A stretch of DNA of 64,000 nucleotides from Paracoccus aminophilus JCM 7686. Its GTDB lineage: Bacteria > Pseudomonadota > Alphaproteobacteria > Rhodobacterales > Rhodobacteraceae. Made by a program: the position numbers and the translations under genes. How positions within the stretch are numbered: the stretch's first letter is position 1; every line of letters begins with the position of its first letter. Below, piece by piece: positions 8,643 to 17,393 of the stretch. Location of the stretch: NCBI RefSeq assembly GCF_000444995.1, contig NC_022049.1:124001-188000 (forward strand). Direction: 5' to 3'. The notes beneath the pieces are model-generated. The model was not told where the DNA came from. It did not search any database and saw only the letters and a list, made by a program, of their open reading frames with translations.

Positions 8643-9263
8643 ATGTCTGGACGTCCCAGAAGCATTGACCGCGACAAGATTCTGGATGCGGCAGAGGAAA
8701 TCGTCGCGCAGCATGGCGCGGCCGGGCTGACCTTTGACGCGCTGGCCAAGGCGGCGGGCGTGACCAAAAGCGGCGTGCAATATTGCTATGGCACGCGCGG
8801 CAACCTGCTGCGGGCGATGATCGCGCGTTGGGGCGAAAGCTTCGACGCGGCGATTGCGGCCCATCAGGGCGATGACGACAGCATCGAGGGCCTGATCCGC
8901 GCCCATATCGCCGCCGAGCGCGATGCCGACGAGGCCGAGAATGCGCGCTCGGCCACGATGATGACGGCCTTGCTGCAAAGCCCCGAAGATATGGAGATCT
9001 CGCGCGCCTGGTATGGCAGCTATTTCGCGCGGCTCGACCTGACCACGCCCGAGGGGCTTCAGCTCGCTTTGGCCTTTCTGGCGGCGGAAGGGGCGTTTTA
9101 TCTCAAGAGCTTCCGGATGCTCGATCTTCCGCCCGAGGATTGGGACCGGGTGATGGGCGCGATTGCGGCGCTGGCCGAGACCCTGCCCGGGACCGTCACG
9201 CCGCCCGCGGCTCCGGCGGCGCAGGGCCCGGCTTCACAAAAGAATGATCGCGCGGCGGATTGA
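8643..9263 (+). CDS. TetR-family repressor of the adjacent exporter
   Basis: 206 residues. The N-terminal helix-turn-helix (RDKILDAAEEIVAQHGAAGLTFDALAKAAGVTKSG, then YCYGTRGNLLRAMI) is typical of TetR. The C-terminal ligand domain is unassigned and ends in an Ala/Pro-rich tail. AGAGG lies 5 bases before the ATG. Divergent orientation and the shared operator predict ligand-released repression of the DHA2 exporter and of itself. Confidence 0.88.
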   Translation: MSGRPRSIDRDKILDAAEEIVAQHGAAGLTFDALAKAAGVTKSGVQYCYGTRGNLLRAMIARWGESFDAAIAAHQGDDDSIEGLIRAHIAAERDADEAENARSATMMTALLQSPEDMEISRAWYGSYFARLDLTTPEGLQLALAFLAAEGAFYLKSFRMLDLPPEDWDRVMGAIAALAETLPGTVTPPAAPAAQGPASQKNDRAAD

Positions 9264-9288
9264 CGCAGCCCGCGACCGGCGCATATGA

Positions 9289-9424
9289 GGCGGCAAGGTT
9301 CCGAGCACCTGCCGCCTGCCGACGCAAGTCATGGTGAAGCTCGGGTTTGAGACGACTTCACCCTCGATGCATTTCGTTGGTGGCAATGCGGGCACCCATC
9401 AAGTTTGAAATGCCTCAGATGAGG
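9289..9424 (+). promoter_or_regulatory. structured 5' leader with kissing hairpins (candidate riboswitch or attenuator)
   Basis: Four helices lie between tetR and the MATE gene. Hairpin 1: GGCGGCA (9289-9295) with TGCCGCC (9310-9316), plus inner GGT/ACC and loop TCCGAGC. Hairpin 2: GGTGAAG (9333-9339) with CTTCACC (9356-9362); its loop begins CTCGG, complementary to CCGAG of loop 1. Hairpin 3: GCATTTC (9369-9375) with GAAATGC (9407-9413), extended by TTGGTG/CATCAA. Hairpin 4: CCTC (9413-9416) with GAGG (9421-9424), the Shine-Dalgarno of the MATE gene. Hairpins 3 and 4 share a base, so they may compete. The fold is by eye; the ligand is unknown. Confidence 0.55.
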
Positions 9425-9432
9425 AGTGAGTG

Positions 9433-10815
9433 ATGTCTGAAGGACAATCGCCCCAAAACCGTTTTCTGCAGGCCCCGCCTGCAAAGATCTTTGCCCAGAC
9501 GGCTGTGCCGATGATCCTGATCATGTTGATGAACGGGATGTTGCATGTCGTCGATGCGGCTTTCCTTGGCCATTTCGTCGGCGCCGAGGCGATGTCGGCG
9601 ATCGGCGTGGTCTTTCCCTTGACCATGATCCTGATCGCACTGTCGACGCTGGTCAGCGGCGGCATGTCGAGCCTGATGGCCCGCCAGCTTGGCGCCGGTG
9701 CGCAGGACGCGGCCGAGACCACCTTCGCCCGCGCCCATGGTCTGGCGCTGACGATTGCCGCCGTGCTGATCGCGCTGCAACTGCTTTTCGGTCACAGCAT
9801 GATCAATGCTCTCTCGGGCGGCGATCCGGTGATCGCGCGGATGGCCTATGCCTTCCTGACCATCGTCGTTTTGACGACCCCGGTGCAGTTTCTGCTGGGA
9901 ATTCATGCCGATACCTGCCGAAATGAAGGTCGCGCGGGCATGATGGCGATGATGTCGCTTGGCGTCACTCTGGCCAATATCGCGCTGAATTACCTGTTCA
10001 TCGCGGTCTTCGACTGGGGGGTTGCGGGCTCGGCCATGGGCTCGACCGTCGCGCAGATCTTTGGCCTGTCGCTGCTGGTCTTCCTGCGCGAGCGCGCCGG
10101 GACTCGGCTGCCGATCACGGCGCTTGGCCGCCATTCGTGGCGCGGCGGCTGGAAGACCATTGCAGGCCTCGGCGCGCCCTTGAGCCTCAGCTTCATCGGC
10201 GTGGCTTTGTCGGCCTTCAGCGCGATCCTTGCGATCCGGCTGACGGCGGGCGCGGCCTATGCGGAAACGGTCGCGGCTTACGGTCTGGTCACCCGGCTCA
10301 TGGGCTTTGTCTTCCTGCCGATGATGGCCATGGCCTTGGCCACGCAAAGCATCGTCGGCAACAATGCCGGGGCAGGGCAGATGGACCGCGTGCGGCAGGT
10401 CTTGCGCATCGCGCTTGGCACCGCGCTCGTCTATTCGCTGGCGGTCCAGATCGTGTTTTTCCTGACCGGGGAAAGCCTTGGCCGCGCCTTTGTCGATGAT
10501 CCGGCGGTGGTCGCCATGGTCGGCACGATCATCCGGCCGATGACGGGATTTTATCTCTTCACCGGGCCGGTGCTGGTTCTGGCGCTCTACTTCCAGGCGC
10601 TTGGCAAACCGGCTCAGGCGGCGCTCTTGACGCTGGTGAAGCCCTATCTGCTCGTCCCCGCCGGGATCGCGCTTGCCGCGAGCCAATGGGGCACCACCGG
10701 GATCTGGTATATCTATCCGGTGGTGGATGCGGTCATCGCGGTCATTGCAGGCTTGGTCTTCAGCGCCAACTCGCGCAGCGCGGCCCCGGCCACGCTGCAA
10801 GGAGCCCAGCCATGA
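9433..10815 (+). CDS. MATE-family multidrug/toxin exporter (NorM-like)
   Basis: 460 residues with about 12 membrane helices in two homologous halves (LIMLMNGMLHVVDAAFLGHFVG; FIGVALSAFSAILAIRL). ATG at 9433 with GAGGAG six bases upstream; a GTG at 9430 is in frame but less well placed. MATE proteins export cationic compounds using Na+ or H+ gradients. It sits behind a structured leader and overlaps the downstream glyoxalase-superfamily gene (ATGA), so export and that protein are coupled. Confidence 0.9.
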   Translation: MSEGQSPQNRFLQAPPAKIFAQTAVPMILIMLMNGMLHVVDAAFLGHFVGAEAMSAIGVVFPLTMILIALSTLVSGGMSSLMARQLGAGAQDAAETTFARAHGLALTIAAVLIALQLLFGHSMINALSGGDPVIARMAYAFLTIVVLTTPVQFLLGIHADTCRNEGRAGMMAMMSLGVTLANIALNYLFIAVFDWGVAGSAMGSTVAQIFGLSLLVFLRERAGTRLPITALGRHSWRGGWKTIAGLGAPLSLSFIGVALSAFSAILAIRLTAGAAYAETVAAYGLVTRLMGFVFLPMMAMALATQSIVGNNAGAGQMDRVRQVLRIALGTALVYSLAVQIVFFLTGESLGRAFVDDPAVVAMVGTIIRPMTGFYLFTGPVLVLALYFQALGKPAQAALLTLVKPYLLVPAGIALAASQWGTTGIWYIYPVVDAVIAVIAGLVFSANSRSAAPATLQGAQP

Positions 10816-11234
10816 GATCGGTTGCGGAAGCCAAGGAACAGGCCAAGGCGCTGCGTGCGGCGCTTGAGGCCGAGGGCGTGGCGATCAACCATGCCCAGTC
10901 GCTTGAGATGGTCGCCAAGCAAAACGGCGCGCGGGATTGGAACACGCTTCATGCGCAATTGATGCGCAACACGCCCGATCCTTTGCGCCTGAACCAGCGC
11001 GTGCGCGGCCGCTATCTTGGCCAGCCCTTCGCCGGAGAGATCATTGCGATCGCCGTCATGGGGCAGAATTACGAGGTCACGATCCGCTTTGACGAGGCGG
11101 TGGATGTGGTCGAATCCGAGCATTTCTCGAACTTCCGCCGCCAGATCCGGGCGGTGGTCGATCTCGACGGGATCTCGCCCGCCAAGACCTCGAACGGTCT
11201 GGCCCAGCTCGTGGTCGAGCCGGAGACGCGCTGA
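10812..11234 (+). CDS. glyoxalase-superfamily small protein (Glyoxalase_8-type)
   Basis: 140 residues starting MRSVAEAKEQAKALRAAL. The central NGARDWNTLHAQL is characteristic of a small domain annotated in databases as glyoxalase superfamily; the rest (RVRGRYLGQPFAGEIIAI...) forms a short beta-rich region. The start overlaps the MATE stop codon by 4 bases with GGAG upstream, so translation is coupled. Biochemical function is not established. Context suggests defence against, or adaptation to, the exported compound. Confidence 0.8.
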   Translation: MRSVAEAKEQAKALRAALEAEGVAINHAQSLEMVAKQNGARDWNTLHAQLMRNTPDPLRLNQRVRGRYLGQPFAGEIIAIAVMGQNYEVTIRFDEAVDVVESEHFSNFRRQIRAVVDLDGISPAKTSNGLAQLVVEPETR

Positions 11235-11266
11235 GACATCGCGGCCTTTGACCCGCGCAAAAACGG

Positions 11267-11296
11267 AAAGGGGCGCACCTTTGGGCGCGCCCTTTT
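11267..11296 (+). terminator. Rho-independent terminator after MATE-glyoxalase genes
   Basis: G+C-rich hairpin GGGGCGC...GCGCGCCC followed by TTTTT, 33 bases after the stop codon. Confidence 0.65.
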
Positions 11297-11714
11297 TCAT
11301 GCGGCGTCAAGGGCCTGCACCAAGAATCTCACCCAAGATTTTGCACGCGGCGATTCTGCGCGGACCCCCGCTCAAACCACCCTCCGCGCCACCCGTGCGA
11401 CGCATCGCGCGGCGGATCTTCTCGCTTCTGGCAGGGCGCGAGGTCGCTGTTCTCTCAATCAGGCGGAGAATGGGACGATCATCTGTTCGCAGTTTGGGAT
11501 ATACGCGCGAATTTTTGGTGCATGCTAGCGTTTTCCATGATGAAATCCATGCGTAAGGGGGCGTCATCGGCATGGGTTCGCACAAGGATAGGACATGCCT
11601 TCTGCCAGAGGCGGCCGCAGGGCCAGAGCCTCGGTCGAGGTCGTCACATTCCTGCCGCAACACCCCGCGCCCACTGCCGCTCTTTCGCGACATTCTCTCT
11701 GGAAAGGACTGGGA
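11297..11714 (+). other. intergenic region upstream of osmolyte ABC operon
   Basis: 418 bases without a credible gene. Short frames here lack ribosome-binding sites and family features. The stretch around 11490-11545 is relatively A/T-rich and should hold the operon promoter, but I could not define -35/-10 boxes. No clear palindromic operator seen. Confidence 0.5.
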
Positions 11715-12623
11715 ATGAAGATCAAAGCTCTGGTTTCGGCGGTGGCCTTGTCGGCCTTCGCAGCTCTGCCCGCCTTGGCCGATGTCACCGTTGCCTCGAA
11801 GATCGACACCGAGGGCAGCGTTCTGGGCAATATCATCCTCGAAGCGCTGAAATCGAACGGGATTCCGGTGGTCGACAAGGTCTCGCTTGGCACCACGCCG
11901 ATCATGCGCGAGGCGATCATTCAGGGGCAGGTCGATATCTATCCCGAATATACCGGCAATGGCGCCTTCTTCTTCAATCAGGCCGATCTGCCGATCTGGA
12001 AAGACCCGCAAGCCGCTTGGGAAAAGACCAAAGAGCTCGATTACGCGGCCAATAAGATCGTCTGGCTGAAGCCCGCCTCCGCCAACAACACCTGGGGGAT
12101 TGCGGTCCGCAAGGATCTGGCGGAAAAGGAAAATCTGCACACGCTGACCGATTTCGGCGCCTATGTGAAAAAGGGCGGCACGGTCAAGCTGGCGGCTTCG
12201 GCGGAATTCGTGACCTCTCCGGCGGCACTTCCGGCCTTCTACAAAGCCTATGATTTCACCTTCTCGCCCGACCAGCTGATCACGCTTTCGGGTGGCGACA
12301 CTTCGGCCACGATCGCGGCAGCCGCCCAGCAGACCTCGGGCGCGAATGCGGCGATGATCAACGGCACCGATGGCGGCATCGGGCCGGGCGGTCTGGTGGT
12401 GATGGAGGACGATAAATTCGTCCAGCCGGTCTATCAGCCCACCCCGATCGTGCGCGAAGCGACGCTGAAGGAATATCCGCAGATCGAGACCATTCTCGAC
12501 CCGATCTTCGCGAAGCTCGACATGGTGACCTTGCAGGATCTCAACGGTCGCGTTCAGGTCGAGGGCGAGCCCGCCGCCGCCGTCGCCCATGACTTCCTGA
12601 CCCAGAACGGTTTCGTGAAGTAA
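11715..12623 (+). CDS. osmF: glycine betaine/choline-type ABC substrate-binding protein (OsmF/YehZ-like)
   Basis: 302 residues. Signal peptide MKIKALVSAVALSAFAALPALA, then the conserved OsmF start SKIDTEGSVLGNIIL and the motif QVDIYPEYTGNGAFFF typical of the YehZ/OsmF branch of quaternary-amine binding proteins. GGAAAGGACTGGGA precedes the ATG. It captures betaine-like solutes in the periplasm for the YehY/YehW permeases downstream. E. coli OsmF is expressed under osmotic and stationary stress and binds betaine weakly, so the natural ligand may differ. Confidence 0.87.
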   Translation: MKIKALVSAVALSAFAALPALADVTVASKIDTEGSVLGNIILEALKSNGIPVVDKVSLGTTPIMREAIIQGQVDIYPEYTGNGAFFFNQADLPIWKDPQAAWEKTKELDYAANKIVWLKPASANNTWGIAVRKDLAEKENLHTLTDFGAYVKKGGTVKLAASAEFVTSPAALPAFYKAYDFTFSPDQLITLSGGDTSATIAAAAQQTSGANAAMINGTDGGIGPGGLVVMEDDKFVQPVYQPTPIVREATLKEYPQIETILDPIFAKLDMVTLQDLNGRVQVEGEPAAAVAHDFLTQNGFVK

Positions 12624-12692
12624 GAAAGACCGTCCGGCCCCCGCTTTGCCTTTGCGCCACGGGGGCCGGGCCAAAAGAATAAGGGAGGTAAG

Positions 12693-13901
12693 ATGGACGT
12701 GTCTCTGAGCGAAGAGATCGCTGAGAGGGCTTCTCTGCCCCTCGACCGCATCGGCAGTCTGTTTGCGGTGATGATCCTGTCGGCTTTGGTGTTCCTGCCC
12801 TATCTGCTGATGCGGATGAGCCGGATTGCGCAGGCCGAGCCGGTCCAGATCGGCGCGGCTTTCGGGCCGGGTTCGATCAAGGGCTGGGCATTGGCGGCGG
12901 CTTTCGCGGCGCTCGCCGTAGTGCTCGCGCTGAAAGGGCCGGTCTCGCGCAGGCTCCTTGCCTCGGTCGCGGGGATCGTTCTGGTCGCGCTGACGCTTGG
13001 CTGGGCGGCGGGCGGGCTCTTGCCCCCGGATAACCGCTTTGCCCGCGTCTCGGTCGGCGGCGGCGCCTGGCTTTTGTTCGCGGCTTTCGCGCTGTCGACC
13101 GGCGACGCTCTGGTGCGGCTGCGTCTGGGTCCGGGCGCGCGGCTGTTGGTGCTGGCCCTCGCGCTTGGCGCACTGGCCGCGCTGCTCTTGTCGGGCACTT
13201 GGGCAAACCTCTCGATCATGAAGGAATATGCGGGCCGGGCCGATGCTTTCGCGCGCGAGTTCAAGACGCATCTCTTCCTCGCCGTCGGCTCGCTGCTCGC
13301 CGCCTGCGTCATCGGCCTGCCGCTTGGCATCTTCTGCGCGCGCAACCGCACGCTCCGCGATGCGCTGCTGCCGGTCCTGAGCATCATTCAGACCATCCCC
13401 TCGATGGCGCTCTTCGGCCTTCTGATCGCGCCTTTGGCGTGGATCGCGGCGCATCTGCCCGGCGCCTCGGCGCTTGGCATTGCCGGGATCGGCCCCGCGC
13501 CTGCCTTTATCGCGCTCCTCGCCTATTCGCTTTTGCCGATCGTGTCCTCGACGCTCGCCGGTCTTGCCGGTCTGCCCGCCGATGTGCTCGATGCGGCGGA
13601 CGGCATGGGCATGACGCCGCGCCAGAAGCTTTGGGGGGTCGAGCTGCCCCTGAGCCTGCCCGCGATCCTGACCGGCGTGCGCATCGTTCTGGTGCAAAAC
13701 ATCGGCATGACCGTGATCGCCGGTCTTGTCGGCGGCGGCGGCTTGGGCGTTTTCGTCTTCCAAGGCATCAGCCAGACCGCCACCGATCTTGTCCTTCTCG
13801 GCGCCCTTCCGACCGTGGTCATGGCTTTCGCCGCCGCAATCGTGCTGGACGCCCTCATTGAATTCTCGCGCAAAAGCCGCAAAAAAGGCCGTTCGTCATG
13901 A
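12693..13901 (+). CDS. yehY: osmolyte ABC transporter permease (YehY-like)
   Basis: 402 residues. About four extra N-terminal membrane helices precede a BinPDT permease domain with the EAA loop (DAADGMGMTPRQKLWGVELPLSLPAI). The long N-terminal extension is the YehY hallmark and distinguishes it from the short YehW partner. GGGAGG precedes the ATG. The stop overlaps the ATPase start (ATGA), one step in a fully overlapping operon. Confidence 0.87.
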   Translation: MDVSLSEEIAERASLPLDRIGSLFAVMILSALVFLPYLLMRMSRIAQAEPVQIGAAFGPGSIKGWALAAAFAALAVVLALKGPVSRRLLASVAGIVLVALTLGWAAGGLLPPDNRFARVSVGGGAWLLFAAFALSTGDALVRLRLGPGARLLVLALALGALAALLLSGTWANLSIMKEYAGRADAFAREFKTHLFLAVGSLLAACVIGLPLGIFCARNRTLRDALLPVLSIIQTIPSMALFGLLIAPLAWIAAHLPGASALGIAGIGPAPAFIALLAYSLLPIVSSTLAGLAGLPADVLDAADGMGMTPRQKLWGVELPLSLPAILTGVRIVLVQNIGMTVIAGLVGGGGLGVFVFQGISQTATDLVLLGALPTVVMAFAAAIVLDALIEFSRKSRKKGRSS

Positions 13902-14851
13902 TCGAGATCCAGAACCTCAGCCGCATCTATGGCGCGAATATTGCCGTCAATGACGTGACGCTCGCGATCAACGCGGGCGAGATCGTGGCGATTGTCGGGA
14001 CCTCGGGCTCGGGCAAGACGACGCTGATGCGGATGATCAACCGGCTCGTCGAGCCGTCCTCGGGCTCGATCAAGATCGACGGGCGCGACAACCGTGAGAT
14101 CCCCGCCGAGGAACTTCGCCGCGGCATCGGTTACGCCATTCAAGGCCACGGGCTCTTCCCGCACAAGACCGTGGGCGAGAATATCGCGACTGTCCCGAAG
14201 CTCTTGAAATGGGACGCAAATCGCATCAAGGCGCGGGTTGACGAGCTGCTCAAGATCTTCAACCTCGACCCCGCGATCTTTCGCGAGCGGATGCCGCATG
14301 AGCTTTCCGGCGGGCAGCAGCAGCGCGTCGGCGTTGCCCGTGCTTTGGCCGCCGAACCCCCGATTTTGCTGATGGACGAGCCTTTTGGGGCGCTCGATCC
14401 GATCATCCGCGACAAGGCGCAGGCCGATCTTTTGGAGATCCAGCGCCGCTACGGCACGACCGTCGTCATCGTGACCCATGACATGGATGAGGCGATGCGT
14501 CTGGGCACCCGGATCGCGGTCATGGACAAGGGCCAATTGCAGCAATTTGCGACACCGGCCGAAATCATCGCCCATCCCGCGACGCCTTTCGTGCGCGAGC
14601 TTCTGGAATCCGGCGACCGCGCCTTGCGGCTTTTGTCGCTGCGCGATGTCGCCGAATTGATCGAGCCGGGCGAGGCCGAAGGCAGTCCGATTGACGCGGC
14701 GACCTCGCTGCGATCGGCCTTGGCGGAATGCCTGTGGTCGGGCCGTGAGACCCTGCCGATCACCTCGGAGGGCCGTCTGATCGGCCGCATCCGCCGCTCG
14801 GAAATCGAGCGCGCCGCGCGGTTCGACAACTTTGAAGGGGCGCAGAGATGA
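13898..14851 (+). CDS. yehX: osmolyte ABC transporter ATP-binding protein (YehX-like)
   Basis: 317 residues. Walker A GTSGSGKTT near residue 35, signature [15 protein letters not shown], Walker B ILLMDEPFGALDP and switch His in VTHDMDEAMRLG; this is the ProV/OpuCA branch. About 70 residues follow the nucleotide-binding domain, where related proteins carry a CBS-type sensor; no clear CBS pair is visible, so sensing may differ. Overlaps both neighbours by 4 bases. Confidence 0.88.
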   Translation: MIEIQNLSRIYGANIAVNDVTLAINAGEIVAIVGTSGSGKTTLMRMINRLVEPSSGSIKIDGRDNREIPAEELRRGIGYAIQGHGLFPHKTVGENIATVPKLLKWDANRIKARVDELLKIFNLDPAIFRERMPHELSGGQQQRVGVARALAAEPPILLMDEPFGALDPIIRDKAQADLLEIQRRYGTTVVIVTHDMDEAMRLGTRIAVMDKGQLQQFATPAEIIAHPATPFVRELLESGDRALRLLSLRDVAELIEPGEAEGSPIDAATSLRSALAECLWSGRETLPITSEGRLIGRIRRSEIERAARFDNFEGAQR

Positions 14852-15600
14852 GCCGAGGAGGCGCGCTTATCCGTTTGTCTTTGCTGGCTTTTCTTCTGGC
14901 GCTGCTTGCCGCGCCCGAACGCTTCGGCTGGCTGTTCAACTGGCTGACCAAGAACGGCCAGCCCGCGATCTATACGCAGACGCCGCTGTGGCAGCTGACG
15001 CTGAACCATCTCGGGCTGGTGCTGATCGCGGTGACTTTGGCGGGCATCGCCGGGGTCGGTTTCGCGATCCTGACGACGCGGCCCTCGGGGCGCGAGTTCC
15101 TGCCGCTCTCGCGCTCGATCGCCAATCTCGGCCAGACCTTCCCCCCGGTCGCGGTGCTGGCGCTTGCGGTGCCGATCTTCGGCTTTGGCTCAAAACCGAC
15201 ATTGATCGCGCTGTTTCTTTACGCGCTGCTGCCGGTTTTCGAGACCGCGCTGACCGGTCTTTCGACCCTGCCCGCGCAGGTTCTCGACGCCGGACGCGGC
15301 ACCGGCATGACGCGCGGCCAGCGGCTCTGGCAGATCGAGCTTCCGCTGAGCCTGCCCGCGATCCTCTCGGGGCTCCGGCTCGCGACGATCATTTCGCTGG
15401 CGACCGCGACCATCGGCTCGACCGTCGCCGCGCAGACCTTGGGCGAGGTCATCATGGCGGGGCTCATGGCCAATAACACCGCGTTCGTTTTGCAAGGCGG
15501 CCTCATCGTCGGCCTGCTCGCGATCCTGATCAACGACGCCTTCCGCATCGCCGAACGCCGCGCCGCCCGCAAGGCCGGTTGGCGCGGGGCCGAGCTTTAA
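14848..15600 (+). CDS. yehW: osmolyte ABC transporter permease (YehW-like)
   Basis: 250 residues with about six membrane helices and EAA loop DAGRGTGMTRGQRLWQIELPLSLPAI. It forms the heterodimeric channel with the YehY-like subunit; gene order Z-Y-X-W matches enterobacterial osmF-yehYXW. The last gene before a bidirectional terminator. Confidence 0.87.
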   Translation: MSRGGALIRLSLLAFLLALLAAPERFGWLFNWLTKNGQPAIYTQTPLWQLTLNHLGLVLIAVTLAGIAGVGFAILTTRPSGREFLPLSRSIANLGQTFPPVAVLALAVPIFGFGSKPTLIALFLYALLPVFETALTGLSTLPAQVLDAGRGTGMTRGQRLWQIELPLSLPAILSGLRLATIISLATATIGSTVAAQTLGEVIMAGLMANNTAFVLQGGLIVGLLAILINDAFRIAERRAARKAGWRGAEL

Positions 15601-15621
15601 CGCCACCCCGCCGCGGCAAGC

Positions 15622-15650
15622 AAAAAGGCCCGGAGAAAACTCCGGGCCTT
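15622..15650. terminator. bidirectional Rho-independent terminator
   Basis: AAGGCCCGGAG, loop AAAA, CTCCGGGCCTT: 11-bp perfect stem flanked by AAAAA on the left (a T tract for leftward transcripts). It separates the convergent yehW-like gene and the peptide-type binding protein. Confidence 0.85.
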
Positions 15651-15668
15651 GTGCATTTCGGGGCGGCC

Positions 15669-17303
15669 TCAGCCTTCCGCGACCCAGAGCTCGGCGCCAT
15701 TGGCATTCAGCCCCTCGGCGCCAATCGTGTGATTGTGCACGCGTTTGTCATAGATCGTATAGGCGGTCGGGCTGACCAGATCGAGCGCGGGCAGATCGGC
15801 GATGACCTGCTTTTGGAACTCGGCGAAGAGATCGAAACGCTTCTTCGGATCAATCTCGACCGCCGCCTCTTCAAGCAGCTTGTCCGTCCGCTCCGAGGCG
15901 TATTTCGCGCCATTGGTGAAAGGCACGCCGGGCTTGAAATTCTTCGACCAATAGAGCCGCTGGATGCCGACCGTCGGGTCAAAGAGGTTCGCCATGCCCT
16001 CGACCGCAATGTCGAAATCGCGGTCGGTATAGACGCGCTTGACGAAGGTCGCGAAATCCTGCGTGCGCACCTCGGCCTTGATGCCGATGCTTTGCAGGAC
16101 CTGCGCAATGTAATCGGCCGAGAGCTTCGGCGGCCCGACCGGCTGGGTCGGGTCGATCACCAGCGAGAAGCGCCAGCCATCGGCGCCGCGCGGATAGCCC
16201 GCCTCTTCGAGCAGCGCCTCGGCCTTGGCGGTGTCGATCTCGTAGCGCGGCAGATCGGGGATAAAGAACTTTTCGAGCGTATGGCTGACCGGCCCGTAAA
16301 GCGGCGTTGCATGGCCCTGATAGGCAGCGGCGACGATGAAATCGCGGTCAACGACATGGGCCACGGCCTGACGCACGCGCAGATCGGCGAGATGGGGGCG
16401 CTCGAAGTTGAATTCGGCGCGCGAGATCGAATTGGTGAAAGCATAGCCGCGGGTCTCGAAGCCGAGGCGCGGGTTTTCCTGAAGCCGGGCGATGTCCGAA
16501 AGCGGCACCGGCGCATTGGCCGAAAGCTGGATCTCGCCGGTCTCGAGCCCCGCTGCCCCCGCCGCGGCATCGCCGACGAAGCGCACGACAAGCTGGTCGA
16601 GATAGGGTTTACCCGCGTCCCAATAATCGGGGTTGCGCACGAAAAGCACATGGCTGCCGCGCACCCATTCCTTGAAGAGGAAGGGCCCGGTGCCAATCGG
16701 CGCGCTGTTGTTGGGGTTTTCAAGGATCGGCTTGCCCTCATAGATGTGCTTGGGCACGATCGGGCTTTCAAACGAGGCAAGCGCGGTCAGCAGATAGGGC
16801 GCGGGCTGGTCGAGCAGCAGCTCGATCTCATGCGGGCCGAGCACATTCACCGCCGTCACATGGGCATAGGTGGCGCGGCCGCGCGGGTGATGCTCTTTCA
16901 GCGTCTCGATCGAGAACTTGACATCCTCGGCGGTGAAGGGCGTGCCGTCGTGGAATTTCACCCCCTCGCGCAGGCGGAACCAATAGCGAAGCCCATCGGG
17001 CGAAACCGTCCATTCGGTCGCCAGCAAGGGCTTGGGGGTGAAGTCGAAATCATAGGTCAGCAGCCCCTCGGTCGTCTTGCCCGAGATATAGGTCGCGGCG
17101 CCCGCGGTATGGGCCAGAAGCAGCAGAACCGGCGGCTCGGTCCCGATGTTCATGGTCAGCGAACCGCCGCGCCGGGGCTCTTCGGCGCGGAGCGGCGAGG
17201 CGAGCCCGCTGAAGGCGCCGACCAGCGCGGTCAGGGCCGCCGATTGCAGCAGGAAACGGCGGGAAAGGCGGGGCGCGAGGGGGCGGGATGTGTCTTGGCT
17301 CAT
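15669..17303 (-). CDS. peptide/opine-type ABC substrate-binding protein (SBP_bac_5), orphan
   Basis: 544 residues, normal for DppA/OppA-type proteins. N-terminal SRRFLLQSAALTALVGAF is a probable Tat signal. The family core is clear: GTEPPVLLLLAHT, YWFRLREGVKFHDGTPFTAEDV, GTGPFLFKEW. No permease or ATPase gene lies beside it, so it must share a transporter encoded elsewhere, possibly the dpp-type system at 58.3-64 kb (inference). It follows the MFS gene on the same strand after 90 bases that hold a palindrome at 17335-17355. Confidence 0.88.
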   Translation of the reverse strand: MSQDTSRPLAPRLSRRFLLQSAALTALVGAFSGLASPLRAEEPRRGGSLTMNIGTEPPVLLLLAHTAGAATYISGKTTEGLLTYDFDFTPKPLLATEWTVSPDGLRYWFRLREGVKFHDGTPFTAEDVKFSIETLKEHHPRGRATYAHVTAVNVLGPHEIELLLDQPAPYLLTALASFESPIVPKHIYEGKPILENPNNSAPIGTGPFLFKEWVRGSHVLFVRNPDYWDAGKPYLDQLVVRFVGDAAAGAAGLETGEIQLSANAPVPLSDIARLQENPRLGFETRGYAFTNSISRAEFNFERPHLADLRVRQAVAHVVDRDFIVAAAYQGHATPLYGPVSHTLEKFFIPDLPRYEIDTAKAEALLEEAGYPRGADGWRFSLVIDPTQPVGPPKLSADYIAQVLQSIGIKAEVRTQDFATFVKRVYTDRDFDIAVEGMANLFDPTVGIQRLYWSKNFKPGVPFTNGAKYASERTDKLLEEAAVEIDPKKRFDLFAEFQKQVIADLPALDLVSPTAYTIYDKRVHNHTIGAEGLNANGAELWVAEG

Positions 17304-17334
17304 CAGTCAGGCTCGGAATAAGGGATTTCTCATT

Positions 17335-17355
17335 CATACACTAAACCTGTGTATG
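17335..17355 (-). promoter_or_regulatory. candidate operator upstream of orphan binding protein
   Basis: CATACAC-TAAACCT-GTGTATG, a perfect 7-bp inverted repeat 32 bases before the binding-protein start. The TAC..GTA type of palindrome suits GntR- or TetR-family regulators; the cognate regulator is not evident nearby. Confidence 0.5.
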
Positions 17356-17393
17356 TTTAATTCCGAAGCTGGCCCGGCCTCTAGATCAATCGC

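Noticed and set aside
8559..8978. N-terminal extension of the DHA2 exporter
   Set aside because: The extra 140 codons lie antisense to tetR and over the operator; the start at 8558 has a proper ribosome-binding site.
11307..13763. 818-codon open frame on the minus strand
   Set aside because: It is the shadow of the OsmF/YehY-like genes: composition is Arg/Gln/Asp/His-rich with no domain, and it crosses two well-supported genes on the other strand.
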